From Rhizophagus clarus (taxonomy: Eukaryota; Glomeromycota; Glomeromycetes; Glomerales; Glomeraceae): a stretch of DNA of 64,000 bases. Each line of letters starts with the position of its first letter. Within the stretch, counting starts at the first letter, position 1. A program made the position numbers and the translations under genes. The stretch lies in the NCBI GenBank assembly GCA_015698045.1, contig BLAL01000044.1, positions 1,146,501-1,210,500 of the forward strand, given 5' to 3'. A model generated the notes under the pieces. That model was not told the origin of the DNA and did no database searches. It saw only the letters and a program-made list of their open reading frames with translations. Positions 10,067 to 21,997 of the stretch are shown in pieces.

Positions 10067-13000
10067 GTAAGACGCTACATGAATAAGTAATTCTCATGTT
10101 TGAGCAAAAAAAAAAAAAAATCGTTAATTTAAGAAACTTTTATTAATCTCAGATCTTAGGCAAACATTAAAAACAATTACTAGAAGTAGAAGTTTTAAAA
10201 TATTCAACCTTGTTAAATTTTTTAAAGTTTACATACGAAAAAAGTTCATGCTATTTTTTTTAAAAAAAAGAAAAAATTTCGTTAAAAAGAATGAAATTAT
10301 GGAACCGTATTAAATAAATTCATGTTACTACATTCTCATCCAAATGTTTCTAAAACCAATACTATAAGCTAGAATTTAAGAAAATCATATGGTAACTACA
10401 TAGAATTATGATAAGAAAAAGTTAAATACTATGAATAAATTTGATCGCTTCAAAATGGCCAAATTAATATAGTCGATCTCTTTGAATCAAAGAATTCAGA
10501 TGCAGTGTAACACTTTGCAATCGAGTTAGTGTGTCAAGAATGACTTTGTTAAATTTCATTATATTTTGAATAAGGTTATCATTTAAAATCAGATAATAAG
10601 ATCCATTGTCTTCATTCATTGTCTGAAACTTTCAACTTTCAACGGTATTTTTGTGCAGTCAATAATTCATTCCAGAGGTTTTGTATTTGCGAGAGCTTTT
10701 AATTCTGAAGTTCTTTTTTTACCTTTCCTCACATATCTATTGTACAATGTAAAATGGGCAAATTATTGATTATTAATGAACAATAGTTGATTTGTATGTG
10801 AATTATTATCTCTTATATTCCAAATAAATTTTTTACCTTGTTGTCCTAATTAGAATTGTAATTACCGTATTTAGTAATGATCAGTGCTTTATTTTTTTAT
10901 AATTCAATAACGAATAAAAATGTTTTTCTCGTAATTAATAATGCTTGTTATATCTTCATACTTTTAGATATGCATGTTATTGAAGCCAACTCTAAAACGC
11001 AAATGTGGAGTGCGGACATGTAAGAGAAAAAATATCGATATCTAATCCGACTTATATTTTCGAATTCATACAGTCCGTAAAATGCTGTCATGACCATTTA
11101 AGGAAAGTCTTTCGACAGGAAGTTTTATGCTACATAGATGAAAAAAAAATTAGTGTAGAGACGCAATGCAAAATCGTTCATTTAATACTGCAGATTGTTC
11201 TTAAAATTAATAATTTAAAGAAAATTATTATCATCTGTAATGCTTCTCGATTATAATAATTTGGATCGAATTTTTACAACGTTGATAAATAAATAATAAA
11301 TCTAGAGATCGATATTATTTAAAGCGATTCGATAAATTTAACAAGTTTATGGATTTTCTCGAGATTGGTGGTTCAAAATTTACACCTTCAACCTGTGTTT
11401 ATAAAAAGCGTATAAATTTGATTAAAAATTTTTGTGCGCTATCATTTTATAGTACGTTGCATTAATCTCTTTTCCTTAAAAGTTATTATTAACGAGCCAT
11501 TATTCATTTATATTTTATACCCGACATGGTCTTTATTTTTTTGCCATTTATAGAATATCATATAAAATACTTTTTTATTTAAAGTTTGTAATTAAGTTGC
11601 ACAAGAATCATCATTGAGCGAATTTATCATTTAATTTAAGATAAAATAAACTATGAAATTTCTTTTCTTTCATTGAAAATCATTCATTTTCATTGAGAAC
11701 GCTGTTGTATGTTTCAGTTTTAATGAATGTAGTTTAAATCCTCATTTCATTGATCAAAGATGGGATCTGCTCATTTATGAATTATCCTTAGTCAACGTTT
11801 GATAATCTTTTTTTAAATTTTTTATCAGCATTCATCGTTTCATCTCCAAAAAAGGAGGTTATTTGTGTCTTTTAAAGAGAAATTAAATTAATAATTTTTA
11901 CGAAACAATATATGTTAATAGTTTTCTAATTAAAAATATTTACATTTTATGAATGAGTTACCGAAAAAGAAGAAATCAATGATTGATTAATAACGGTTAT
12001 CGCATCTATTTTTCGTTCACGCTTTCAAAGTAACTGACTTTCATTGTGATTTATTTTTAAAATGTACATTTGCATTGGATCAATTTTATTTTAAAAAAAA
12101 AATTTCTTATTTCGGCATAATTTTTTCATTTAAAAAAAAGGAGGAAGAAGTTTTCGATCTATATTAAATATGTTCAGATGAATCAAATGTACTCCTGAAA
12201 ATACGTTTGATCTATTATTAATGTATATGTATGTATATGAAGATAACAAAGATTTATTGTAAGTTTTCATTTATTAATTAATTAATTTATTTGATTGTTG
12301 TTTTGATTATTTACTTTCTTTTATTATTATTATAGTAATTTTACTAATTCTTTTGTCTCATTTAAATAAGTTATCACGTCGAACTAACTGAATCGCTCTT
12401 AATTTTTGATTGAATGGCTTTTAAATAGCAACTCCAAATGGTAGCAAATCAAAATGGTAATGGATGCATACAAGTTTGCATATTTATTATATAATTCAAT
12501 AAAATGTATGTAACCAACCAACCCCAAGTCTGAAATTTAATTTTTCTTTTGGGTTACCCAAATAAAATACAATCCTTTCAATTACTACGGATTCGGTGGT
12601 TCCCGAAGAATGAAGTACGGCAGCGACCGCCGAAATTACCGTTGCTTTAACCATTAAAAATTTATTACGTGAAATATTCTTTTCATTTTTGATCATTATA
12701 GTTAGATGGTAATAAACATTACGGAGTCTAAATACCGTTCACCACTACGCATTACATTGATAAATTCTGTATGACATAAAAAAAAATAGATGATAAATTA
12801 TATATTGTAATTATTTGATTAAAACTGTTATTCGTTTTTTTTTTAAAAATATATTGTCATCAATGATCATTTTTGGTTACGTTACATTACCCCAAGAAAA
12901 TTATTATTTTTGGTAACAAAAATTAACCAAATTATATAACAAGTTTTTTTTCAGGCTAGATTGAACTTACTTGGTATTGTTTCGAAAATAATTGTATTCT

Positions 13001-16000
13001 TTAAAATGTAAATATTTGTAATTCTAAGAATCTCGAGTGGAGAATCTAGAGCGGAGATCAGTTCCCAACTTCCAAATTTGGAATAGAATGTTCACAAAAT
13101 TCGTTCTAAATAAATTCAAAATAATTTCCTGCTTCCATTGGAGGGTAACTGCTGAATTCTTAATTGCAATAATCACAATAATCACAATGAATAAAAAATA
13201 TCTTGGTGAAATTATATTTAGAATTCTTGTACGAATCTTGATAACTAAAAATAAAATTTTTTATCGTTCGTTATCAGACATTTTAAGCAAATTATATTTC
13301 TTCCAAGACTGAAGCAATTCCTTCTGACACCACGAGAAAATATTTTAAATTTAAACAAAGAAATATAGGCGGACGATCCTTTAAATACATATTGGAACGA
13401 TAGAATAAAACTTTTATGTTTTTTATATATGTTGAAACCGAAATAGTAAATCTAAAAATTTTTTTACCAATTTGATATTTTCGAGAAATATTATGAAACT
13501 TTATTATTAATTTATTTAATAATTATAATTTAATATATTCACATGTAATAATCGTGACTCTGAAATTCTAAAAAAACAATCTTAGATTCTTGGGCGTGTT
13601 ATATTTCGATTATGAATTTTGATAATCGTTGTGAAATTGATAATCGAAGTGGTAACAAAGTGCGATAAATATAGTTATTGGATGGGGAGTAGATATGTCG
13701 GTCGGAGACCATCTAATAACTGAGTTACTTATTGTTCAGTCATTAAGAATAATGCGACAACCAATGGACCAATATTGGATTTCTTATAAAAATACCGGTT
13801 ATTAAATCCTGAATCTTCTGAATAATAATAAATAATAATAGAGATATAATGGTGTAAACTGCATCAACGAGACGAAGAATAGAGAGATTATTTATTGAAA
13901 AATTTCATTACTCATCTAGATTCGTCGTATTTTTAACGAAAAAATTATCATTGAAATTTATACTAATTTATAATAAAGTTTTTAGTTTATAATGAAAAAT
14001 TTCGTACACCGTCGGGTACATTACCGGTCAACGAGCGGTTTTCAGTAATTGCTATCGTTTTCTGTTTTCGTCTGGTTTCGATTTTCTTTTTTCTTTTTTT
14101 TATTATATTCAAGTATAACTGCCCACTGCATTTCGAAACGGTGATAGTTTTAATTTCATTTATGACGTACCGCAAATTTTAGGGGGTCGGTGTACTTGAC
14201 CATTACATCACCAAATTTGTTTATATTCATTTGGCAAAGAAATCCTAATGTTGAATATTACAGTTAATTAAAGTGTTCCTTACTTGGCTCAAGAAATCTC
14301 GCGAGCGAGGAAAAAGGAGAAAATTTGAGTCAGCAAAACGAGCAATAATATTTTATATTTGATATCAACTACATGCACAAAAATAGCATTATTTTGCTTA
14401 TTTAATGTATATATTTTTGATAGGCGATAATTCAATCAATTGTATCAATTGTACGAAAAAGTTTACAATTTAACTGATTTTGGATAATTTATTCAGATTT
14501 AATGTATTATACTATAATGGAAATTTATAAATGAAATTCGTAATAAAATAATCTTTGTTAGACTAAAAAAAAAAAAAAGGTAGCATAGTTCTAGATTTCG
14601 TCCTATTCTGAAACTTACCTATCGTTTCATCTCTTTTTTGTCATATTCTGAGATATATATATTCATACAATAATAATACATTTCTGGATTATATCGAAGA
14701 TATTATACAAACATTACTAAATATGTAATAGATCCAATGCAAGTCTTTCTTTTTTTGACGAACAAATCGGCAAAATTAAAGACCATTGTTAAATGAAAAT
14801 ATGGTCATTTTTAGTTGTATAAAAAATGACAGCTTTGACATTATAACATACCCCAGTTTTATATTTCCTTATCAGTATATAAAGTATCTTTCAAAAAAAA
14901 GTTATTACACAGCATAACGTTACTGTGGGATTTTCGATCCGATTATATAGAATGGTTCATTTACTAATATTCGTTTGAAATCTTCTCTGAAAGTGGTCTT
15001 CTTGAATGACTCATACAAAATCGATTTTCTAAAGAAATGAAATTTTTTTTTTTTGTGTGTAAAATTATTTGCATTTTTATTAATTCTTCTTTCTTCCTTT
15101 TTTTTTAAAAAAATTAGAAACAATTAAAATAAAAGTTTAGTTTTGTCTATTTGCGAGCTATTAATAGTAAGGTTTATTTTCTCTTTACTTTCAAATGTGA
15201 ACAAAAATGAATTTTATTTAATTATTTTTTTTCCAAATATATACAAATATTATGTTCGTTACACAACTCCTTTGTAAGTTACCTGAATTCTTGATGAAGG
15301 TTTCTTTTTATTACATGAAAAAAAAACACAAGCGTATTAAATCTGCAACCCTAACACTACGCTAACACAACTTTTTTAAAAAATATATTTCTTATAATTT
15401 TATCTTCTTCGAACCATATATTCGGGTCATTTATACGTATAACGTCAAAAAAAAAAAATATCTTCTGTTCTAGAAGCAAAAACCTAAAATACGTACATAA
15501 AACTTTGTGCAATATGTGCGCATATAAAAAGATATTTGTTTTACGATTTTATTAAAGTTTACCAGATCTTTATCGTTAATTTAACTGAAAATCTGGTTTT
15601 CGTTCATTTGAAAGAATACTGTGCAATAATACTCAATAAACTCAATTTCTAATTTATTGTTTCAACTGTGATGTCACATTGAATGTTTTTTTTTTTTTTT
15701 TGATTAAAAAAAGTGAATGAAAATTTCCGAAAAAGGATACATGAAAGAATCATTTACTTCATATAGTATTATACCGAAAATAGTAATTGTAAAAGGGGAG
15801 AATTTTAAAAACAGGTCAAAATACTTGAAATCTATTTTTAAATACGTTACATGTGATAATAAAAGAGGGAAAAATGGGGGGGGTTTTCGAGGGACACAGA
15901 ACTGTTACACTGATTTTCATTTTAAAATTCTAAATATTTTTTTTTTTACCCTTTTTTTTTATTCGACTTTCATAAAATTATTAAAAGAAAAAAAAGGTAA

Positions 16001-16009
16001 TTGTTTTAA
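10067..16009. other. long AT-rich intergenic stretch, nothing recognised
   Basis: Nearly 6 kb without a gene I can support. Frames at 11005 (GTG start, no ATG), 12496 (minus), 13037, 13987 (minus), 14920 (minus) and 15717 are short, lack family resemblance and mostly run through A/T homopolymers. No tandem array or clear transposon end was seen. Confidence 0.4.
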
Positions 16010-16230
16010 AAAAAAAAAAAACGTATAAATCTCCATATTTTTTTTTCGATATGTTTGTTTTTAAAAACCTAAAATATTTGCCGTGCATATTTTTATTTCC
16101 TAAAGAAAATATATTTTACTAGCAACCTGTATGCACGAATTATTATTTTTGGTTTTATTCACATGTTATTGTGATTACTTATTACTGTTTTGATCATGCA
16201 CACAAAAATAGATATTGCTTTAATACGAAA
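16010..16230 (+). promoter_or_regulatory. 5' region of kinase-like gene 1, shared with gene 3
   Basis: This block is almost identical to 30710-30924, including ACTAGCAACCTGTATGCACG and the AAAATATTTG run. The duplication that produced genes 1 and 3 therefore included about 220 bp of upstream DNA, which probably holds the promoter and 5' leader. An upstream ATG at 16163 is followed within two codons by TGA. Confidence 0.55.
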
Positions 16231-17871
16231 ATGGGAGAACTGTCATATCAAGGTAATAAGTTTATCCCGAGAGAACTAAAAGACTGTCCCGAATGTGGAA
16301 AGCCTAGAATCTCATTTGGTTGGTGCAAGGATTGTGAAACTAATTCTATGAAGCAGAACTTTCCTTATTGGACATCCGAAAATAAAGAGATTGATGAATT
16401 AATCCGTCATACTCAATTGAACGCATCTCAAACTTGTGATTACTTGGAATGGATCCCATTTGAGAAATTTGAAATGGTAAAGTACATCAGTAGTGGCGGA
16501 TTTGGAAGTGTGTACTCAGCTCTTTGGATGGAAGGCCCAAGGTGGAACTGGGATGATGGTGCACAAGAATGGACTAGAGCCGGCCCTATGAATGTTGCTT
16601 TGAAACGTCTTGATAATTCACAAGATATATCTAGTTCTTTTATTAATCAGGTGATTATTATTAATTATATTTTTTTATTTATTTATATTAAAACTTTTTG
16701 TTCTTGATCTTGTCCAATTCTTTAATTTTTTTAAAAACAGTTTTTTTTATCTAACTTTTAAATTAACTTGTAACTTTTTATATTGTCACCCCTATATATC
16801 ACTTGTCCCATTTTTTGACTGTCTTTACATTCTAGTTTTTATAAATACATTTTCATTCTTAAATTTACCTCTCTCTTTTATTAGATTAAAGCTTATCATA
16901 AATGTTTACAATCAGCTTCGTTGGCTGAAACTTTCGGAATTACAAAAGATCCAACATCAAATTATATGATCGTTATGAAGTATTATGAGAATGGTGATTT
17001 ATATCAATATCTTGATCGTTCTAACGGAATCCTATCGTGGAGAGATATGATTGATATGTTATGGGGAATAGCTGGAGGTCTTGAAAGAATTCATGCTGAA
17101 AGAAAAGTACATAGAAATCTTCATGGAGGAAATTTACTTATTGAAGATGAAAAAATTTCAACAGATGCTCGTATCGGTGATGTAGGCCTTTATGGTCCAT
17201 GTTATCTTCATGAAAAAGATAATTTAGATCAAATATATGGTGTTTTACCATACATTGCACCAGAAGTTTTACGCGGTGAAAAATATACTCCTGCTTCTGA
17301 TATTTATTCGTTTGGTATTATTATGAATACTCTTGCAACTGGTAAAAGACCTTGGTATGATAGAGCGCATGATTATTCTTTAGCAAAAAGCATTTGTGAT
17401 GGTGAAAGACCTGAAATTCCAGATGATACACCAAAATTTTATTCAGAATTGATGCGACAATGTTGGGATGATAAACCAGAAAGACGTCCAACCGCCTCTT
17501 ATCTTAATGAAAAATTAGGCGAATGGATTACTTTAATTTGTGATGATCCTAACCCTTCCGAAATTTCAGATGAAAGTTCTGTTGCTGAAGAAAAAAGATG
17601 GAAAATGATTTCACAGTTAAATAAAAATCACGTTCGTCCTGAAAATCATCCGGAGGCTTATTATACAAGTAGAGCATTCTGCTTTCCTGAATTGACTAAT
17701 AATAAAAAATGTTATTCTAATCATAAAGGTAAGACTTCCTTTTTTTTTGACATAATTAAATTTAATAAAAAAAATTTTAGTTCCTTACATTGCTTTTCAA
17801 GTAGGCAATTCAATATACAATGTTGTTTTTTGAAACAATTTGGTATTTTCTTCCCACACTTTCGTTATTAA
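16231..17871 (+). CDS. pseudokinase-like TKL-type kinase paralog 1, zinc-ribbon header
   Basis: Exon 1 is 16231-16650, intron 234 nt (GTGATT...TTATTAG), exon 2 16885-17871; 468 residues if no further intron is used. Residues 19-35 form a zinc-ribbon pattern (CPEC...WCKDC). The kinase domain has a Gly loop SSGGFGSVY (87-95), beta-3 Lys in NVALK (K125), catalytic loop HRNLHGGN with Asn218 in place of the HRD Asp (codon 17116-17118), GDVG (D239) for DFG, then APEVL, SDIYSFG and RRPTA. Gln140 ends exon 1 where the alpha-C Glu is expected. A tail motif HPEAYYTSRAFCFPEL follows. The start is the first in-frame ATG; the longer frame uses GTG. A possible 52 nt intron (17729-17780) would give a different C-terminus ending at 17833, total 438 residues. 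Likely without normal phosphotransfer activity. Confidence 0.85.
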
Positions 17872-17994
17872 AACATCATGATGTACAAATTTAGAATTGG
17901 TAATAATAAATTGGCAAAATTACTTTAAACCTATGAATAATTATAAGTATTTTTAAGTTTAATTATGGTATAATCTTTAAGAACTAAATTAAGG

Positions 17995-18030
<36 letters not shown>

Positions 18031-18299
18031 GATAAATTTATCTTATCTCCATTATATTATTTACCATTGTATTGATTATCATATAATAATCTGAGAATTG
18101 GATTATAGGATTATAGGATATTTTTATCAGTTTTGTAATCATTTATATAGTCAATAAGAATTATTATTGGTTTAAAAAAAATTATGGATAATTATTTTTT
18201 CATTTTATTGTTAATTGTTTTAGTACTAATTTTCAGTTTTAAGGTTTCAATACTAAAATTTTAATATGTGAACTTATTGTTTTGAATGTATAATTACAA
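17872..18299. other. intergenic with TTA microsatellite
   Basis: A (TTA)n tract occupies about 17999-18031. The rest is AT-rich 3' flank of gene 1. Confidence 0.5.
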
Positions 18300-18800
18300 T
18301 ATAATTACTAATTTATTTATTTAATATACACACTAAAGTGATTATTCCTGAGCTTGATGATGGAAATCACACAATATCTTCTACCTATTAGGTAGAGATA
18401 TAATTTCTATATGATTAAATGAGATATATATATAGTGATCTAAATACTTATTTCCAATCTCATATGGGTAGGGACTATCATTTATTTCATGGGATGGCTT
18501 TTTTTTCCTTGGAAATTGGAAGAAAACCCTGTTATTTTCAACTTCCCATGAAATAAATAAATACTAGTATTGGTTGCAACTTATATATGGATCAAAATGA
18601 TCCATGTTAAAATGTCATTATATAAGTTGCTATAATAATGTTAAATTACACTAATTTGATGAATTTTCAAATCAAAATTATGCCAATTAGATAAATTGTC
18701 ATAATAACATGAATGTCATGTTATGTCAAATTGGTGAATTGCCATAATAATTTAGCAATTCAACATTATTGCATTATTTTGACATTACATAAATATATAT
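18300..18800. repeat. cluster of nested inverted repeats
   Basis: Several hairpins lie close together: ATTTATTTCATGGGA (about 18480) with TCCCATGAAATAAATAAA (about 18545); GCAACTTATATA (18576) with TATATAAGTTGC (18620), with TGGATCAAAATGATCCA inside; and AATTGGTGAATTGCCATAATAATTTAGCAATTC near 18733. ACCTATTAGGT at 18384 is another. This looks like a non-coding MITE cluster. I could not define ends or target duplications. Confidence 0.4.
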
Positions 18801-21800
18801 TATTTTATCATTTTATGGTTAAATATTTCACTAATATAAACATTTCATTATAATTTACCTGTATATGGTTTCATATAGTAGGTATACAATAATGACAATA
18901 ATTTTAAGATTGAATATGATCTGTTGTATAGGTTAATTAATAGAATAACCTATGAATAATAATAAAAAAAACCCTTCTTGATCATCTATTTATTAATAAT
19001 ATTTAATTTAAGATATGAAATACTTAGTATAAGAAACTATGCTGAAGTAGACCAATTTGTATTTATGACTATCATTATTCCTATCTGAATGGCATATTAT
19101 ATAAAAGAACAAGGTTTGATTAGCCTAGTAATTGTATATTATTTTGCTGGTTTTGAAGGTAATTTTTAATCATATTTTTTTATAAAAGTTTAAAAAGCAT
19201 TTAATTCAATAGCTTATTATCTAAACTTTAGTAACTTACCAATGAGGAGTCACATTCACAATATCTCACATGTAGGATGACAATTTAATTGTTGAATTTA
19301 ATTAGTGATGATTGCAAATAAGTGATAATTTACATAGTATACATAAATATATAACTGATTTTAATTAATGTGGCAAATAATTTTACAAAGTGTATATCGT
19401 ACAAAGAAGATTGTTATTATTTTCTTTTTTTTTTTTATAGAAAATCCGAAATTTAAATTAAATAGGTAAATATCGGAAAAAATAGGTCGAACTTTTACTC
19501 CTTGTATGACGCTCTGTTATCTCAACCTTTGTAATTTAAAATTAGATTTATTATCCACTGTTACAACTTATAGTAAATAAAAAGAATCGGAATTTATCTT
19601 TCTTATTCAGGTAAGACAATTACAACCTGCTCATTAATTAAATTAAGGGGATGTTACACAAGCATCTTACCGGAATTACGTGAGACCGACGTCAAATATT
19701 TGTCATGTGTTACGCACCCATTTCATGCTGATCCTGTACTACTAATTTAATTTACCCGCAAATCTTATATCTGCACAGAATAATTTCTTTTTTTTTGAAA
19801 GTGTAAGTTTTAAAATGTACAAATCAGTTATGAGTTATTATACATGAAGATGGCTTACGTTCCAAATTTAAACATGTTAATTGTCTTTGAATTAAAATTT
19901 ATAAGACAGATAGTAGTGAATAGAATTCAATGATTAAAACATTCCTGATTTTATTATTTCTTGAGGATTTAATTAAAAGTAATTTTAAATGTATTGACAT
20001 CGCTAATTTGCTTCCGATTTATGCATAATCACATTTCATTATCATTTTTTTATTTATTTTTACATGTATAAAAATACATATTAATTAATTAAGTTATTCA
20101 CTACTTTAAACGCGTTGTATTTCTTTTTAATTGTAAATAAAATATATTCTAACTTCTTCTTTAAAGAAGATATTTTTCGCCACAAAATCATTTCTTAATT
20201 ACATATTATTAATTACACGTGAATGATAATATTTTAACGTTTTCGTGTTATTTTGATAATTCATAGTGTGGAAAATTAACCAGATATCAGATATTAAAAA
20301 TTCCTTCATAGCATCAAATACCAATAATTATACATCTGTCAAATAGTACATGTTTTACATTAACGTTTTTACACATTTATTCTTAACGTGTTTATGCAGC
20401 ATTTTTTGTGATAAAATGATTGATTTAATCGAATGATCACATGTGAGGACAATTGCGGTCAATCATATGATGATCATAAAGACAAAAAAAGAAAAAAAAT
20501 TCCCCAAATCCTCATTTTTACCATTTTTAATTACCTTTGGTCTTGTAACCACCTAAAAATAACAATTAAAAATAGAAAAAAAACTTACGCATCAATTTTC
20601 ATTTTAAAAAAAAAAAATTCAACCCGATTATATCTCCTTATTTTTTCCTGCATGATCATCAGAAACTAGAATAATTCCATAATAAACTTTGTGAATATAC
20701 TGTACTTCTACGGTGAAAACGTAGAAATATAAGCACGGACCAACTTTTTTTACGGCACTCGGAGTTTCGGTTCTTCTCCGAAAAATGCATGGAATCTACC
20801 GAAGCTAACCAAATTTAGTTAATAAGATCCTAATATGATTAGATTAGATTAGATGATTAGATGATCAATCCCAATATAGTATTTTATTTGATTTCCAATC
20901 TTTGATAACAAAATAATTATTAAATATGGTGTTTATATAAAATTAAGGGTTTCTTCATTGTTAATGAATATTCATGTTAAACCACCCTCTTTTTGTAAAT
21001 CTGAAGTGATTCGTGATATATTCAAGATAAAGTTTACTAATTAATTATGATTTGTTAATAAATTTCTTTGGATTCATTGCCACAGATCAGATAGTAAGGT
21101 CTTTCTTGTTTTTCTTCTTCGAATCCGCAATAGATATCTAATGATAAATGATGAGCATGCTCCAAATGTACGGCTAGTAAAAAATTTTATCCAAATATTC
21201 TCCATATTTATGTACGTGGATACGCAAACGTCAAATTCGAATCCGAATATTTTCCTTGAATATGAAAACAAATCATTTTTATGGGGACAAGTCAATTACT
21301 ATTTCGCTTATACCACTTAGTGTAGACTGGTTTACAGTGTACTATATATTGTATCATAAATGTACCATAAGTTATGCATTTCGCGATAAATCGATTTTTT
21401 AAGATTTTATCTTTATATACGAACATATAGAAATCATTATATCAAACACAGATTCGATATACTATACCGGAGGGTTCGTTATATCAAGTTCTAGTTCTTA
21501 TTATACGGATACAAAAGAAATATTCTTTCTATAAATAATACATGAATTACAAAAATTTGGTAGATGTAGCGACGGTATGGATATTATTGTTATTTACAGC
21601 ATATGTGTAGATTTATATAAAAACGCGAGGATTTATATACGTCCATTTTCTTTTGATTTAAAACATTTGATGAATTCGCATCGTCATAAAAAACAAATTA
21701 AATATTTATTCATGAAAGAAATGAAAAAAACCCCGATTTAAAAAACGGCTGACATAAGATGTCTTCATTACGCAATATAAAGTGTATAATTACAAATTTC

Positions 21801-21959
21801 AATTGAATTTATGAAATAATAATACAGAATAAACTAATCTAGATCTTTCCTTATTTGGTAATCCAACAATATCAATCAGTATTATTGTATTAATAAATTT
21901 GTAAGAATTATGCGATTAATGATTGGATGATTTGAAACACGTGCGGTTTCATAATGTAG
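18801..21959. other. intergenic, nothing recognised
   Basis: AT-rich; the frames at 20433 and 21074 (minus) are short and unsupported. A short hairpin (TTCGGTTCTTCTCCGAA) lies near 20767. Confidence 0.4.
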
Positions 21960-21997
21960 ATCACGTGATACACGTGATATCAAATTTAATATAAATA
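21960..21997 (+). promoter_or_regulatory. paired CACGTG boxes followed by a TATA box
   Basis: ATCACGTGAT at 21960-21969 and a second CACGTG at 21971-21976 precede TATAAATA at 21990-21997 by about 14 bp. The following 100 bp is less AT-rich than its surroundings (GGTTACGGTCGTCGCGCG near 22014). CACGTG is a bHLH-type site. No open frame of note follows, so the transcript, if any, may be non-coding or heavily spliced. Confidence 0.3.

Noticed and set aside
11005-11256. 83-codon frame with several Cys and His
   Set aside because: No ATG in frame, no splice support and no family resemblance.
16171-16230. Longer N-terminus of kinase-like gene 1
   Set aside because: It needs a GTG start. The first ATG (16231) gives the N-terminus seen in the paralogs.
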